Counted from the first letter of the stretch, positions 38,715-49,298 are shown. The stretch is 64,000 nt of DNA from an uncultured Mycoplasmatota bacterium (GCA_900545005.1 UQXO01000006.1:1-64000), one strand, 5' to 3'. Notes: a model not told the origin generated them from the letters alone. A program made the numbers and translations.

Positions 38715-41600
38715 ATGAAGTATAATCCTTTAGGAATAAAGACTGAATATACTTTACTTTCGAGTTTGATTAAGATAAAAGACTTAATTGAGTTTGCGAA
38801 GATTAATAATATTACGGCTTTGGGACTTTTAGATGATAATTTGAATGGAGTTATGGAGTTTTATGATAATTGTCTTCTTAATAATATTAAGCCTTTGATA
38901 GGGCTTAAAGTTACTTTAGATAATAAAGATTTCTATTTATATGCTAAAGATTATGATGGCTATTTAGAGTTAGTTAAGATTAATAATAAGATAGTTTTGG
39001 GAGAAGTTTTAGATTATAATATTCTTGCGAGTAAGAATATTTATGTAGTTATTCCTTATTCTTTTAAAGAGACTTTGGAAGAAGTAAAGAGATTTAAAGA
39101 TGAAGAAGATATCTATTTTAGTTATACTTCTTTAGAAGAGAAGAATAGTCTTAGAATTCTTAGTGATAATTTATTGTTTCTTAAAGAGATTAGAGTTTTA
39201 AGAAAGGAAGATACTGTTTATTTAGAATATCTTAAGAAAATTGGGGATACTTCTTTTGATGAGGGTAATTGTTGTTATGAAGATATCTTAGAGAGTGATG
39301 ATATCTTAAGAATAAAGAAATTTATAGATAAAATAGATATAAGAATTGATAAATCTAAAAGATATATTCCTATTTTTGATGAGAGTAGAGATAGTAAGAG
39401 TTATCTATATAGTTTGGCTTTTTTGGGACTTAAGAAGAGATTAAATAATGTCATAGAGGAAAGATATGTTAAGAGATTACAATATGAGTTAGATGTTATT
39501 GATAAGATGGGGTTTAATGATTATTTTTTGATTGTTTATGATTATGTTAAGTATGCGAAGAAGAATGATATTTTAGTCGGACCGGGGCGTGGTTCGGCTG
39601 CGGGAGCTTTAGTTAGTTATTGTCTAGGAATTACGAATGTTGATCCTTTAGAGTATAATCTTTTATTTGAGCGTTTTCTAAATAAAGATAGGGTAACGAT
39701 GCCAGATATTGATATGGACTTTGAAGATATCAGAAGAGAAGATATGATTAAGTATGTTAGGAGTCGTTATGGGACTTTTAATGTGGCTCCGATTACGACT
39801 TATGGGACTTTACAAGCAAGACAAGTTCTTAGAGATGTTAGTAGTCTTGTGATTGTTGATGGTAAGTTAATAGATGATTTTATTAGTAATATTGATTCGA
39901 AGATGTCTTTAAAAGATAATTTAAGTAAGGCAATAGTTAGTAAAATGCTAAAAGAAAATGGGGTTTTAAAGAAGATTTATAAAATTGCTATGAAATTAGA
40001 AGGCTTAAAGAGACATATGTCGGTTCATGCTGCGGGAGTGGTTATTTCATCAGTTCCTTTAGATAAAGTGATGCCAGTTGTTAAGACTAGTGAGGGGATT
40101 AATACGGGGTTGACGATGAATTATTTAGAAGAGTTAGGTTTTCTAAAGATGGATTTCTTAGCTTTATCGAATTTACATTTTATTCATGATATTTTAAGAG
40201 AGCTTCCGAGTGATTTTAATCTTAATAATATTCCTTTAGATGATAAAGATACTTATGATTTATTTAGTTTAGCAGATACGGATGGAGTTTTTCAGTTTGA
40301 ATCTAGTGGAATGAAAAATTTCTTATTAAAATTAAAGCCTAGGTGTTTTGAAGATTTATATGCAGCGGTGGCGTTGTTTCGTCCGGGACCTATGGAAAAT
40401 ATTGATTTATTTATCGAGAGAAAGAATGGGGGTCAAGTTACTTATATTGTGCCGGCTTTAGAGCCGATTTTAAAAGAGACTTATGGGATAATTGTTTATC
40501 AGGAACAGATTATGCAAATCTTAGTAACGATGGCTGGTTTTAGTATGGCGGAAGCAGATAATATTCGTCGAGCGATGAGTAAAAAGAAAAAGGAAGTTCT
40601 AATTAAGGCTCAGAGTGATTTTATTAAACGTTCGATGGATAATGGTTATCAAAAGAGTGAGGCGGAAGCGGTATATGATTTGATTTTGAAGTTTGCTAAC
40701 TATGGATTTAATAAGGCTCATTCAGTTTGTTATGCTTTGATTGGGTATCAGATGGCTTATTTAAAGGTGCATTTTAAGGAGATTTTTTTAGCGGGGCTTC
40801 TTAATATGAGTGTATCCAATAGTAAGAAGACGGAAGAGTATTTGAATGTGGCAAAGAGAATGCATATTACGGTGTTACTTCCCAATATAAATATTAGTAC
40901 GGATAAGTATTTACATAAGAATAATTATCTTTTGTTACCTCTTAATACTATTAGAAATGTTGGGTCTAATACGATTAAGGTTATCTTAGAAGATAGGAAA
41001 ATACAGGGGATATATAAAGATTATTTTGACTTAGTAGTAAGATTTTTTAGACTAGGGATTAAGAAAAATGTTATTGAGAGTTTAATAGATGGGAAAGCTT
41101 TAGATTTATTTAAGCTTAGTCATAGGACAATGTTAGAGGGACTAGATGAGGCTTTAAGATATGCTTTTGTTGTTAAAGACTTAGATGAGTCTTTGATAGA
41201 ACGACCTATTCTAAAAGAATATGCGGATGATATGAAGAGTTTAATGGATAGGGAATATGCCGTATATGGGTTTTATGTTAGTAATCATCCTGCTAGTAAG
41301 TATAATAATAAAGAGATAGTAAAAATTAAAAGAATAAGAGAGTATTTAGGGAAGAGTATTAATATGGTACTTCTTGTTAACGAGATAAAGAAGATTAAGA
41401 CTAAGAGTAATCAAGATATGGCTTTTCTTTTGGGTAGTGATGAGACCGGAAAGATAGATTTAGTTTTGTTTCCAAAGAATATTAATTACTTAAATAATTT
41501 TAAAGTCGGAGACTTAGTATATGTTTTGGGGACGGTAGCGAGAAGATTAGATAAATATCAAATAAATATCAATAGAATTAGGGTGTTAGATGATGAGTAG
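38715..41600 (+). CDS. dnaE: DNA polymerase III alpha subunit DnaE
   Basis: 961 residues. Polymerase palm has P-D-I-D-M-D-F (the catalytic aspartates) and GPGRGSAAGALVSY; finger and beta-binding regions follow; a C-terminal OB fold (MAFLLGSDETGKIDLVLFP) closes. The N-terminal PHP domain is degenerate: the usual HxHTxYSLLDG reads PLGIKTEYTLLSS, so its metal site is lost. In Bacillota DnaE extends RNA primers before handing over to PolC. Start 38715 fixed by GGGTGGTGA. It overlaps polC by 11 bases. Confidence 0.92.
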   Translation: MKYNPLGIKTEYTLLSSLIKIKDLIEFAKINNITALGLLDDNLNGVMEFYDNCLLNNIKPLIGLKVTLDNKDFYLYAKDYDGYLELVKINNKIVLGEVLDYNILASKNIYVVIPYSFKETLEEVKRFKDEEDIYFSYTSLEEKNSLRILSDNLLFLKEIRVLRKEDTVYLEYLKKIGDTSFDEGNCCYEDILESDDILRIKKFIDKIDIRIDKSKRYIPIFDESRDSKSYLYSLAFLGLKKRLNNVIEERYVKRLQYELDVIDKMGFNDYFLIVYDYVKYAKKNDILVGPGRGSAAGALVSYCLGITNVDPLEYNLLFERFLNKDRVTMPDIDMDFEDIRREDMIKYVRSRYGTFNVAPITTYGTLQARQVLRDVSSLVIVDGKLIDDFISNIDSKMSLKDNLSKAIVSKMLKENGVLKKIYKIAMKLEGLKRHMSVHAAGVVISSVPLDKVMPVVKTSEGINTGLTMNYLEELGFLKMDFLALSNLHFIHDILRELPSDFNLNNIPLDDKDTYDLFSLADTDGVFQFESSGMKNFLLKLKPRCFEDLYAAVALFRPGPMENIDLFIERKNGGQVTYIVPALEPILKETYGIIVYQEQIMQILVTMAGFSMAEADNIRRAMSKKKKEVLIKAQSDFIKRSMDNGYQKSEAEAVYDLILKFANYGFNKAHSVCYALIGYQMAYLKVHFKEIFLAGLLNMSVSNSKKTEEYLNVAKRMHITVLLPNINISTDKYLHKNNYLLLPLNTIRNVGSNTIKVILEDRKIQGIYKDYFDLVVRFFRLGIKKNVIESLIDGKALDLFKLSHRTMLEGLDEALRYAFVVKDLDESLIERPILKEYADDMKSLMDREYAVYGFYVSNHPASKYNNKEIVKIKRIREYLGKSINMVLLVNEIKKIKTKSNQDMAFLLGSDETGKIDLVLFPKNINYLNNFKVGDLVYVLGTVARRLDKYQININRIRVLDDE

Positions 41601-44600
41601 TGAAGAGTTGTTTTTACAGAGTATAGGAATTACTAATTTAGAGAAATATAAAGGTTATAAGATTATAGATGTTACTTTAAATGAAAGAAAAAGAGAATTT
41701 AATGTGAAGATGGCTTTACCTGATGTAGTAATTCCGGAAGATATCGATGGACTTTGGATGGCTGGTCGAAGAGGGATAAATGGGAATATTAAAGTTAATT
41801 TAGAACTTTTCCAAGAAAAGAGAAATCCTGAGGAGATTATTAAGATTTTTAAGTATGTTTTAAATGATTTTACGAAGATGAAACCTTCTTTGATAGGGGT
41901 AGTTGATAATAATGTTACTTTAGATGATGATATCCTAGTGCTTGAAGTTAATACTAAAGTCGAAGAAAAGATGATTTTAGATAGTGTGAAAGTCTTAGTT
42001 AGTAAATTAGAGCTTTATGGAATTAGAGATGTTAATATTACGACAGTAGTTAGTGAGACTAAACAAGAAGAGATTAAGAATTTGATTGCTTCTAGTCATG
42101 AAGAAGTTAAAGTAAAAGAGAAAACGCCAATTATTATGGGTAAACATATTGATGGGGAGATTACATCGATTAATGAGATTATGGGTGAGATGCGTAATGT
42201 TGTGGTTGAAGGGTTTATCTTTGGAGAGATTGGGACTTTAGAGAAAGAGAAAATCAATATTATTACTTTGAAGTTTAGTGATAAGACTAATAGTATCTTA
42301 GTGAAAATATTTAAAAAAGATCATGATGAGTTCTTAAGTGTTATGGAGGAGATGAAAGCAGGGACTTGGTATCGGGTTCATGGTAATGTTGAGTTTGATA
42401 ACTATGCGAAAGAATTAGTGCTTGTTGTTCGCAATATGGAGCATATAGCTTCTAAAGATAGTAAAGCTAAAGATGAGGCAGAAATTAAGAGAGTTGAGTT
42501 ACATACGCATACGATGATGAGTGCGATGGATGGGGTTATTCCGGCAGAAGCATTAGTAAAGTGTGCTTATAACTTAGGACATAAAGCAATTGCTGTGACT
42601 GATCATAACTGTGTCCAATCTTTTCCTGAGTTATATCATACGGTTGAAGCTTTGAATAAAGGAAAAGATGCTAAAGACCATTTTAAGGTTTTATATGGGA
42701 CTGAACTTAATGTTGTTAATGATGATATAGATGTGGTTTTTAATCTTCAAGAGTATAATTTGTTAGATCAGGAGTATGTAGTTTTTGATACGGAGACAAC
42801 TGGTTTTTATGCTGGTAGTGATCAGATGATTGAAATAGGGGCTGTTAAGATTAAAAATAATGAAGTTTTAGACCGTTTTGATGCTTTAATAGATCCTCAT
42901 CGACCTTTGCCTCAGAAGATTACAGATTTAACTTATATTACGGATGAGATGTTAAAGGGTAAAGAAGATGAAGATGTTGTTACGAAGAAATTCTTAGATT
43001 GGGTTGGGGATTTACCGTTAGTTGCTCATAATGCGAAGTTTGATATTTCCTTTATGAGGGCGGCTTGTAATAAATATAATCTAGGAGAATTTAAGGCTAC
43101 CGTTTTAGATACGATGAGTATGGCAAGAATGTTACATCCGGATTGGCCTAATCATAAACTTAGCACTTTAACTAGAAAGTTAAATATTCCTTGGGATGAA
43201 GATAAACATCATAGAGCTGATTATGATGCCGAGGGAACGGCTTATGCTTTTTATAAGTTTTGTAAAGAATTTGATGCCCAAAATATTTCGACGACGACGA
43301 AATTAGTAGCTAGTATAGATACAGAAAGTTTAGTTAAGTTTGCTTATCCTTTTCATGTGACTATTATTGCTAAAGATAGGGGAGGTCTAAAGAATTTATT
43401 TAAGATTATTAGTATGGCTAATACGAAGTACTTATATAAAAATGATCAACCGAAGATACCAAGAAGAGAGATAAATAATCTAAGAGAAGGGTTACTTATT
43501 GGGTCTTCTTGTATAAATAATGAAATCTTTGAGAAGGCTGGTAGTCTAGAAGATGAAGAGTTAGTTAATATGATGAGTTTCTATGATTATATAGAAGTTC
43601 AGCCACTTAGTGTATTTTCTCATTTAATTGGACCAGAAAGAAAGTTTAATAGTGAAGTAGAAGCAGAAAACTATTTGAAGAGGATTATTAGAGTAGCTAA
43701 AGAAGCAGGTAAACCAGTAGTGGCAACGGGGGATGTTCATAATCTAACGAAAGAGGATTTAATTTATAGAGAGATTATTATTAATCAGAAATTTAATGGT
43801 AAGTTACATCCTTTGAATAGAAAAGGGTTAAAAGTACCTAATATGTATCTAAAGACAACGGATGAGATGTTAGAGGAGTTTAGTTTTCTGGGAGAAGAGT
43901 TAGCTTATGAGATCGTTGTTGCTAATACAAATAAGATTGCTGAGATGGTAGGAGAAATCGAAGTAATTATTGCTACTCCTAAACCATTTGCACCGAAGAT
44001 ACCTAATTCTATTGAGACAATGACGGAACTGGTTTATACGAAAGCTAGAGATTGGTATGGGGAGGTATTACCTTATCATATTGAAGATAGATTAGCTAAA
44101 GAGTTGTATGGTGATTCTTTGAAAGAGGCTATAACTTATTATGTTAATAAAGATGAGAGTATTACGGATAAAGATAAAGAGATTTATGCAATTTTACATA
44201 AGACTATTGTTGGAGGATATAATTCTGTTAAAGATTATATTAAAGAATATTTAAAAGATACTTTAGAAGAGGTTCCTAATGATGAGGAGTTAGATAAAGA
44301 AGCAAAGAAGAAATTAGGGGGTATTATTGGTGCGGGGTATGATGTTATTTATTTGATTGCTCAAAAACTGGTTAAACACTCTAACGATGAGGGCTTCTTG
44401 GTAGGATCTCGTGGGTCGGTTGGTTCATCCTTTGTTGCTTGTATGATGGGAATAACTGAGGTTAACTCTTTGGCAGCTCATTACCGTTGTGGTAAGTGTA
44501 AATTAAGTATATTTAATGATGAAGAAGGTAATCCTTTAGGATCTACTTATTCAAGTGGGTTTGATTTACCAGATAAAAAGTGTCCTCATTGTGATATTCC

Positions 44601-46110
44601 GATGATAAAGGATGGTCAAGATATCCCTTTTGCTACTTTCTTAGGATTTAATGCTGATAAAGTTCCGGATATTGATTTGAACTTTTCGGATTTAAACCAA
44701 GCTAGTGCTCATGAATATACGAAAGTATTGTTCGGCGTTGATAATGTTTATCGTGCAGGAACCATTGGAACTGTTGCGGAAAAAACGGCTTATGGTTATG
44801 TTCGAGGTTATTGTGAAGAAAAAGGTATTATCATGCGCAGCTTGGAAATAGAGCGTTTAGCAATGGGATGTACGGGTGTTAAAAGAACAACCGGACAACA
44901 TCCTGGTGGCATTGTAGTTATTCCCGGTTATATGGAAGTTTATGATTTTACACCATTCCAATATCCGGCAGATGATCCTACTAGTGCTTGGCGAACAACT
45001 CACTTTGATTACCACGCTATCGATGCTGATGTCTTAAAACTAGATATTTTAGGTCATACTGATCCTACTCAATTAAGAATGATTCAAGATTTAACGGGTG
45101 ATGATATTACTAAGGTTCCTTTAGATGATAAAGCGACTATGTCAATTTTTACTTCTACTAAAGCTTTAGGAGTAACTCCGGAACAGATTATGTGTGAGAC
45201 GGGAACTTTAGGAGTACCTGAATTTGGAACCCCATTTACTATTTCATTAGTTAAAGATACTAAACCAACGACTTTTGCGGAGTTAATTAAAATATCTGGG
45301 TTGTCGCATGGTACTGATGTATGGCTTGGTAATGCCCAAGAATTAATTGCTAATAATGTGGTACCATTTTCGAAGGTAATTGGTTGTCGTGATGATATTA
45401 TGGTTGATTTGATGTATCAAGGTTTACCACCTTTTAAAGCCTTTAAGATAATGGAGTTTGTTCGTAAAGGAAGAGCTTCAAAACCTAAAGACCATGAAGA
45501 GTGGGAAGGTTATGTTAAACTAATGCAAGAGTACAATGTTGAAGACTGGTTTATTGATTCTTGCGCGAAGATAAAGTATATGTTTCCTAAAGCCCATGCG
45601 GCTGCTTATGTTACTAGTGCTTTTCGTATTGCTTGGTATAAAGTACATAAGCCAATAATATATTATGCTTCTTATTTTTCAACTCGGTTTGATGATTTTG
45701 ATTTAGAAGTTATGGTTAAAGGCTATGATACAATTAAAGCTAAAATGGCGGAATTGATGGCTAAAGGATATGATGCTACTAATAAAGAGTCTAGTTTATT
45801 AGAAACTTTAAAATTAGCTTTAGAAGCTACGGCGAGGGGAATAAAATTTTCTAACATTGATATTGAAAAAAGTGATGGAAAGAACTTTGTTATTGGAGAT
45901 GAGCATACGCTTATTTGTCCTTTCAAAGTCTTAGATGGTTTAGGAGACTCAGTTGCTACGAAGATAATTGAGGAAAGAAATATTCAACCTTTTATTAGTA
46001 TTGAAGATTTACAAAGTAGAGGAAAAGTAAGTTCAACTACTATTGATAAATTAAGAACTTTGGGAGTTTTAGATGGTTTACCAGAAACTTCACAATTAAG
46101 TTTATTTTAA
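41590..46110 (+). CDS. polC: DNA polymerase III PolC
   Basis: 1506 residues. N-terminal domain and OB fold, PHP domain (HTHTMMSAMDG, AVTDHN), inserted DEDDh proofreading exonuclease (FDTETTGF, HNAKFD, HHRADYDAEGTAY), then zinc site (CGKC...CPHC) and polymerase with D-I-D-L-N-F and GSRGSVGSSF. It is the main replicative polymerase of Bacillota. Active sites look intact. Two ATGs (41590, 41593) are possible. Translationally coupled to dnaE, an unusual pairing. Confidence 0.96.
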   Translation: MMSSEELFLQSIGITNLEKYKGYKIIDVTLNERKREFNVKMALPDVVIPEDIDGLWMAGRRGINGNIKVNLELFQEKRNPEEIIKIFKYVLNDFTKMKPSLIGVVDNNVTLDDDILVLEVNTKVEEKMILDSVKVLVSKLELYGIRDVNITTVVSETKQEEIKNLIASSHEEVKVKEKTPIIMGKHIDGEITSINEIMGEMRNVVVEGFIFGEIGTLEKEKINIITLKFSDKTNSILVKIFKKDHDEFLSVMEEMKAGTWYRVHGNVEFDNYAKELVLVVRNMEHIASKDSKAKDEAEIKRVELHTHTMMSAMDGVIPAEALVKCAYNLGHKAIAVTDHNCVQSFPELYHTVEALNKGKDAKDHFKVLYGTELNVVNDDIDVVFNLQEYNLLDQEYVVFDTETTGFYAGSDQMIEIGAVKIKNNEVLDRFDALIDPHRPLPQKITDLTYITDEMLKGKEDEDVVTKKFLDWVGDLPLVAHNAKFDISFMRAACNKYNLGEFKATVLDTMSMARMLHPDWPNHKLSTLTRKLNIPWDEDKHHRADYDAEGTAYAFYKFCKEFDAQNISTTTKLVASIDTESLVKFAYPFHVTIIAKDRGGLKNLFKIISMANTKYLYKNDQPKIPRREINNLREGLLIGSSCINNEIFEKAGSLEDEELVNMMSFYDYIEVQPLSVFSHLIGPERKFNSEVEAENYLKRIIRVAKEAGKPVVATGDVHNLTKEDLIYREIIINQKFNGKLHPLNRKGLKVPNMYLKTTDEMLEEFSFLGEELAYEIVVANTNKIAEMVGEIEVIIATPKPFAPKIPNSIETMTELVYTKARDWYGEVLPYHIEDRLAKELYGDSLKEAITYYVNKDESITDKDKEIYAILHKTIVGGYNSVKDYIKEYLKDTLEEVPNDEELDKEAKKKLGGIIGAGYDVIYLIAQKLVKHSNDEGFLVGSRGSVGSSFVACMMGITEVNSLAAHYRCGKCKLSIFNDEEGNPLGSTYSSGFDLPDKKCPHCDIPMIKDGQDIPFATFLGFNADKVPDIDLNFSDLNQASAHEYTKVLFGVDNVYRAGTIGTVAEKTAYGYVRGYCEEKGIIMRSLEIERLAMGCTGVKRTTGQHPGGIVVIPGYMEVYDFTPFQYPADDPTSAWRTTHFDYHAIDADVLKLDILGHTDPTQLRMIQDLTGDDITKVPLDDKATMSIFTSTKALGVTPEQIMCETGTLGVPEFGTPFTISLVKDTKPTTFAELIKISGLSHGTDVWLGNAQELIANNVVPFSKVIGCRDDIMVDLMYQGLPPFKAFKIMEFVRKGRASKPKDHEEWEGYVKLMQEYNVEDWFIDSCAKIKYMFPKAHAAAYVTSAFRIAWYKVHKPIIYYASYFSTRFDDFDLEVMVKGYDTIKAKMAELMAKGYDATNKESSLLETLKLALEATARGIKFSNIDIEKSDGKNFVIGDEHTLICPFKVLDGLGDSVATKIIEERNIQPFISIEDLQSRGKVSSTTIDKLRTLGVLDGLPETSQLSLF

Positions 46111-46148
46111 CTTTAAAATATGGTATCCTATTAGTAGGAGGATACAAT

Positions 46149-46394
46149 ATGTCAAAAAAAGAACGCAAAGAATATAATGATAGATTAATGTGTTATGCTA
46201 TATTAATATTTACAATTGGACTAGTCTTGGGAAGTGGCTTGATAAGCCTAGGAATAAGAGCAGATAGTTTGAATACTATTGGCTATTGTATAGTAGGGGC
46301 TGTAATCTTATTAACCTTTTTATGTTTATCTTTTGTAATGTATATTGAAGCTAAAAAAGATGAAATAAAAGTGTTAGAAAAAGAAACTAATTAA
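46149..46394 (+). CDS. Small two-segment membrane protein
   Basis: 81 residues with two hydrophobic segments (about 14-35 and 44-64) and charged ends. No family recognised. GTAGGAGGA precedes the ATG. Confidence 0.65.
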   Translation: MSKKERKEYNDRLMCYAILIFTIGLVLGSGLISLGIRADSLNTIGYCIVGAVILLTFLCLSFVMYIEAKKDEIKVLEKETN

Positions 46395-46421
46395 GATGAT
46401 TAAATTCATCTTTTTTAATTG
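46393..46421 (+). terminator. Terminator before rplU
   Basis: AAGATGA pairs with TCATCTT around TTAAAT, followed by T-run. Confidence 0.7.
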
Positions 46422-46452
46422 CTTTAAGTGAGGAAAGTCTTGTAAAAGCTGA

Positions 46453-46481
46453 TTGACAAGTGATTAATACTTTGGTAGAAT
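46453..46481 (+). promoter_or_regulatory. Promoter of rplU-prp-rpmA
   Basis: Consensus TTGACA, 17-base spacer, TAGAAT. Confidence 0.8.
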
Positions 46482-46487
46482 ATTAAT

Positions 46488-46572
46488 CGTTTTAAGGCTT
46501 TCTTAAAACCGCACTAAAAAGGTTAGAAGAGTTTGATAACCACCTTAAGGGCGCGTCTTAAATTTATAAGGA
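46488..46572 (+). ncRNA. L21 leader candidate
   Basis: About 85 bases of untranslated leader between promoter and rplU, with pairing between TTAAGG / CCTTAA-type segments and GGTTAGAAGAG...CCACCTTAAGGGCGCG. Its position and size fit the Firmicutes L21 (rplU) leader used for autoregulation. Structure judged by eye only. Confidence 0.5.
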
Positions 46573-46580
46573 GGGATAAT

Positions 46581-46883
46581 ATGAAAGCTATATTTGTAAC
46601 AGGTGGAAAACAATATTGTGTTTCTGAAGGCGATGTTATTTATGTTGAAAAATTAGATGCTGAAGTTGGCAAAGAAGTTACTTTTGATGAAGTGCTTATG
46701 GCTGGTGAAGTATTTGGTAATCCAACAGTTAAAAATGCAAGCGTTGTTGGTGTTGTTGAAAAACAAGGAAGACAAAAGAAAATTACTGTATTTAAGTACA
46801 AACCTAAGAAGAAATATCGTAAGAAACAAGGACATAGACAACCATATACTAAGGTTACTATTAAGTCTATTAATGTTAAGTAA
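46581..46883 (+). CDS. rplU: 50S ribosomal protein L21
   Basis: 100 residues: [25 protein letters not shown] and the closing [19 protein letters not shown]. Start at 46581, with AAGGAGGG upstream. First gene of the rplU-prp-rpmA trio. Confidence 0.95.
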   Translation: MKAIFVTGGKQYCVSEGDVIYVEKLDAEVGKEVTFDEVLMAGEVFGNPTVKNASVVGVVEKQGRQKKITVFKYKPKKKYRKKQGHRQPYTKVTIKSINVK

Positions 46884-46885
46884 TT

Positions 46886-47197
46886 ATGATAAAAGTGAAC
46901 TATGTGGTATCTAATAATTTAATTAAAAGTGTTAGTATTAAGGGGCATGCTTTCTATGATACTTATGGCAAAGATATTGTGTGTGCGGCTGTATCTAGTA
47001 TAGTTACAACAACAATTAATGATATTTTAGCCTTAACAGAAGATAAAATTAAATATGATACTCAAGATGGTAATGTTTTAATTACTGTCGTTAGTGATAA
47101 TGAGGTTGTCGAAAAGCTTTTAAATGTTATGTTAAATATGTTAAAAGAATTGGCAAGTGATTATCCAAAAAATATCAAAATAGGAGGATTAAAATGA
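46886..47197 (+). CDS. prp: Ribosomal-processing cysteine protease Prp
   Basis: 103 residues. Catalytic His21 and Cys33 are in [18 protein letters not shown], as in S. aureus Prp. It cleaves the N-terminal extension of L27, encoded next, which here carries the matching site. Starts 2 bases after rplU and its stop overlaps the rpmA start by 4 bases. Confidence 0.93.
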   Translation: MIKVNYVVSNNLIKSVSIKGHAFYDTYGKDIVCAAVSSIVTTTINDILALTEDKIKYDTQDGNVLITVVSDNEVVEKLLNVMLNMLKELASDYPKNIKIGGLK

Positions 47198-47481
47198 ATT
47201 TTATGAAATTGAATATCCAATTATTTGCTCACGTTAAAGCTCAAGGTTCTACTCAAAACGGTAGAGATTCTGTTGGTCGTAGATTAGGTGCTAAAGCTAG
47301 TGATGGAGAAGTTGTTACTGCTGGTGCTATAATTTATCGTCAAAGAGGAACTAAGATTTATCCAGGAACAAATGTTGGAATGGGCAAAGACCATACTTTA
47401 TATGCTAAAGTAGCTGGTACTGTTAAATATGAACGTCTTGGAAGAGACAAGAAAAAAGTAAGTGTATACGAAGTTAAGTAG
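47194..47481 (+). CDS. rpmA: 50S ribosomal protein L27 with Prp-cleaved leader
   Basis: 95 residues. The N-terminus [25 protein letters not shown] contains the Prp target (L-N-I-Q-L-F-A then cut), so the mature protein should begin HVKAQG. It helps position tRNA at the peptidyl-transferase centre. AGGAGG 7 bases before ATG 47194. Confidence 0.95.
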   Translation: MNFMKLNIQLFAHVKAQGSTQNGRDSVGRRLGAKASDGEVVTAGAIIYRQRGTKIYPGTNVGMGKDHTLYAKVAGTVKYERLGRDKKKVSVYEVK

Positions 47482-47498
47482 TATATACTTCTTTTTTT
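47470..47498 (+). terminator. Terminator overlapping the rpmA stop
   Basis: GAAGT pairs with ACTTC around a loop that holds the rpmA stop codon, followed by seven T. Confidence 0.65.
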
Positions 47499-47503
47499 AT
47501 TTT

Positions 47504-47512
47504 TGATATAAT
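47504..47512 (+). promoter_or_regulatory. Extended -10 promoter of the HerA-like gene
   Basis: TGATATAAT, 29 bases before the ATG; no good -35. Confidence 0.55.
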
Positions 47513-47540
47513 TTTTCTATAAGATATAAAGGTGGTTCAT

Positions 47541-49298
47541 ATGTTTGGAAAGATTATACGAGTAGTAGATAATTATATTTATGTTGAAAATAGAATGGAG
47601 AAATCGGAGACTAATTTAATTGGGTATCATTTAGTATTTAGTGATACTAGTAAACAGTTGGTGGGGGAGATAATTAATATATCTATTAAAGAAATAGAAG
47701 TTTTATTGATTGGAGAAATCAAAGATAATAAGTTTATAGCAGGGATAATTAAGAAGCCTAGTAGTAATTGTTCCATTAGAGTTATTAATAAAAAAGAAGT
47801 AGAATACTTATTAGGAAGTCAAGATTATAGTAATAAAGCTAATCTATTGATTGGAAAGTCTTTAATATATGATAATTATAAAGTGACTGCGGATAAGAAT
47901 AAGTTCTTTAGTGGACATTTTGCTGTCTTAGGAAATACTGGTTCTGGGAAGTCTTGTGCGATGGCAAGACTACTTCAAAATTTATTTTATAGTAATGATG
48001 ATAAGTTACCTGTTAATTCACATTTTATAGTCTTTGATGTTTTTGGAGAGTATAAAAGAGCTTTTAAAGGGATTGATCGAATTGAAGGGTTAAAGTTTAA
48101 GAGTTATTCTACTAGTCCAAAGGAAGAAGATATTGAAGTTAAAATTCCTGCTTATTTTTTAGGAGTAGATGATTTAGCCCTTTTACTTAGTGTTAGTGAT
48201 TATAATGTTATTCCGGTAATAGAAAATACATTAAGACTTACCTATATCTTTAATAGTAAAGATCCTAATACAGTGAAGTATAAAGACTATATAATAGCAT
48301 CGACGATTATGGATATATTATCTTGTGGAAAACCTGCAGCAGCTATTAGAGACCAGATAATAGCGGCTTTAACTAAGTATAATACAGTTAATATTAGTTT
48401 AGATACTATTATTCATCAACCAGGATATGATAGGACTTTAAGACAGTGTTTACTTATTGATAGTCAAGGAAAGATGAATGCTATTGGACTTATTACTGAT
48501 TTTATTAAACAATTTTTAAATTTTGATTTGAATGAGTTAAAGATAGAACCTAATTTTATTTATACTTTGGATGATTTACAAAATGCGTTAGATTTTTCAC
48601 TTCTTAATGAAGGGGTGTTAAATTCTAGTAATCAGTATGATAAGTTAAATACTTTAAAGATTAGATTAAATTCAATTATTAATAGTGAGTATAAGAAAAT
48701 ATTTGAATTTGATAAAGTGGTTTCTAAGGATGAGTATATTAGAAATTTCTTTACGACTAAAGAGGGAAAAGTTGCTCAGATTATTAACATTAATTTGAAT
48801 GGTGTTGATGATCGAATGATTAAGACTTTGTCGAAGATTTATGGAAAAATGTTTTTTGATTATGTTACTAGTTTGGAGAAAAGGGCTAGTTTTCCTATTC
48901 ATATATTAATGGAAGAAGCTCATCGTTATGTGAAGAATGACCATGATTATGAGATATTGGGTTATAATATTTTTGATAGAATTACTAAGGAAGGACGAAA
49001 ATATGGGATACTTTTGGGACTTATTACCCAAAGACCTAGTGAGTTGTCGGCAACTTCTTTGTCACAATGTACTAATTTCTTGGTACTTAGATTACATCAT
49101 CCTGATGATATTGATATTGTTAGTAAGATTAGTGCAGCGGTTAATAAGAATACTTTAGAGAAAGTTAAGACTTTAAGGTCTGGGATGCCTTTGTGTTTTG
49201 GAACGGCTTTTAATATTCCGGTGATAGTGGATATGGATTTACCTAGTCCTATGCCTGAGAGTACTTCAGTAGATATAGTAAGTGAATGGTATAAATAA
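47541..49298 (+). CDS. HerA/FtsK-type hexameric ATPase
   Basis: 585 residues. N-terminal beta-barrel (HAS-like) to ~110, then a DUF87/HerA ATPase: Walker A LGNTGSGKSCAMARLL, Walker B H-I-L-M-E-E-A-H-R, and T-Q-R-P-S-E-L sensor region. HerA-type motors translocate DNA, usually with nuclease NurA in repair or with other partners in defence systems. No NurA, Sir2 or DUF4297-type partner adjoins. Start at 47541; AAGGTGG is upstream. Confidence 0.8.
   Translation: MFGKIIRVVDNYIYVENRMEKSETNLIGYHLVFSDTSKQLVGEIINISIKEIEVLLIGEIKDNKFIAGIIKKPSSNCSIRVINKKEVEYLLGSQDYSNKANLLIGKSLIYDNYKVTADKNKFFSGHFAVLGNTGSGKSCAMARLLQNLFYSNDDKLPVNSHFIVFDVFGEYKRAFKGIDRIEGLKFKSYSTSPKEEDIEVKIPAYFLGVDDLALLLSVSDYNVIPVIENTLRLTYIFNSKDPNTVKYKDYIIASTIMDILSCGKPAAAIRDQIIAALTKYNTVNISLDTIIHQPGYDRTLRQCLLIDSQGKMNAIGLITDFIKQFLNFDLNELKIEPNFIYTLDDLQNALDFSLLNEGVLNSSNQYDKLNTLKIRLNSIINSEYKKIFEFDKVVSKDEYIRNFFTTKEGKVAQIININLNGVDDRMIKTLSKIYGKMFFDYVTSLEKRASFPIHILMEEAHRYVKNDHDYEILGYNIFDRITKEGRKYGILLGLITQRPSELSATSLSQCTNFLVLRLHHPDDIDIVSKISAAVNKNTLEKVKTLRSGMPLCFGTAFNIPVIVDMDLPSPMPESTSVDIVSEWYK

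Noticed and set aside
46657..46914. Overlapping + strand frame across rplU
   Set aside because: It is rplU read in another frame; Leu/Lys-rich with no recognisable fold, and the real products L21 and Prp explain both halves.
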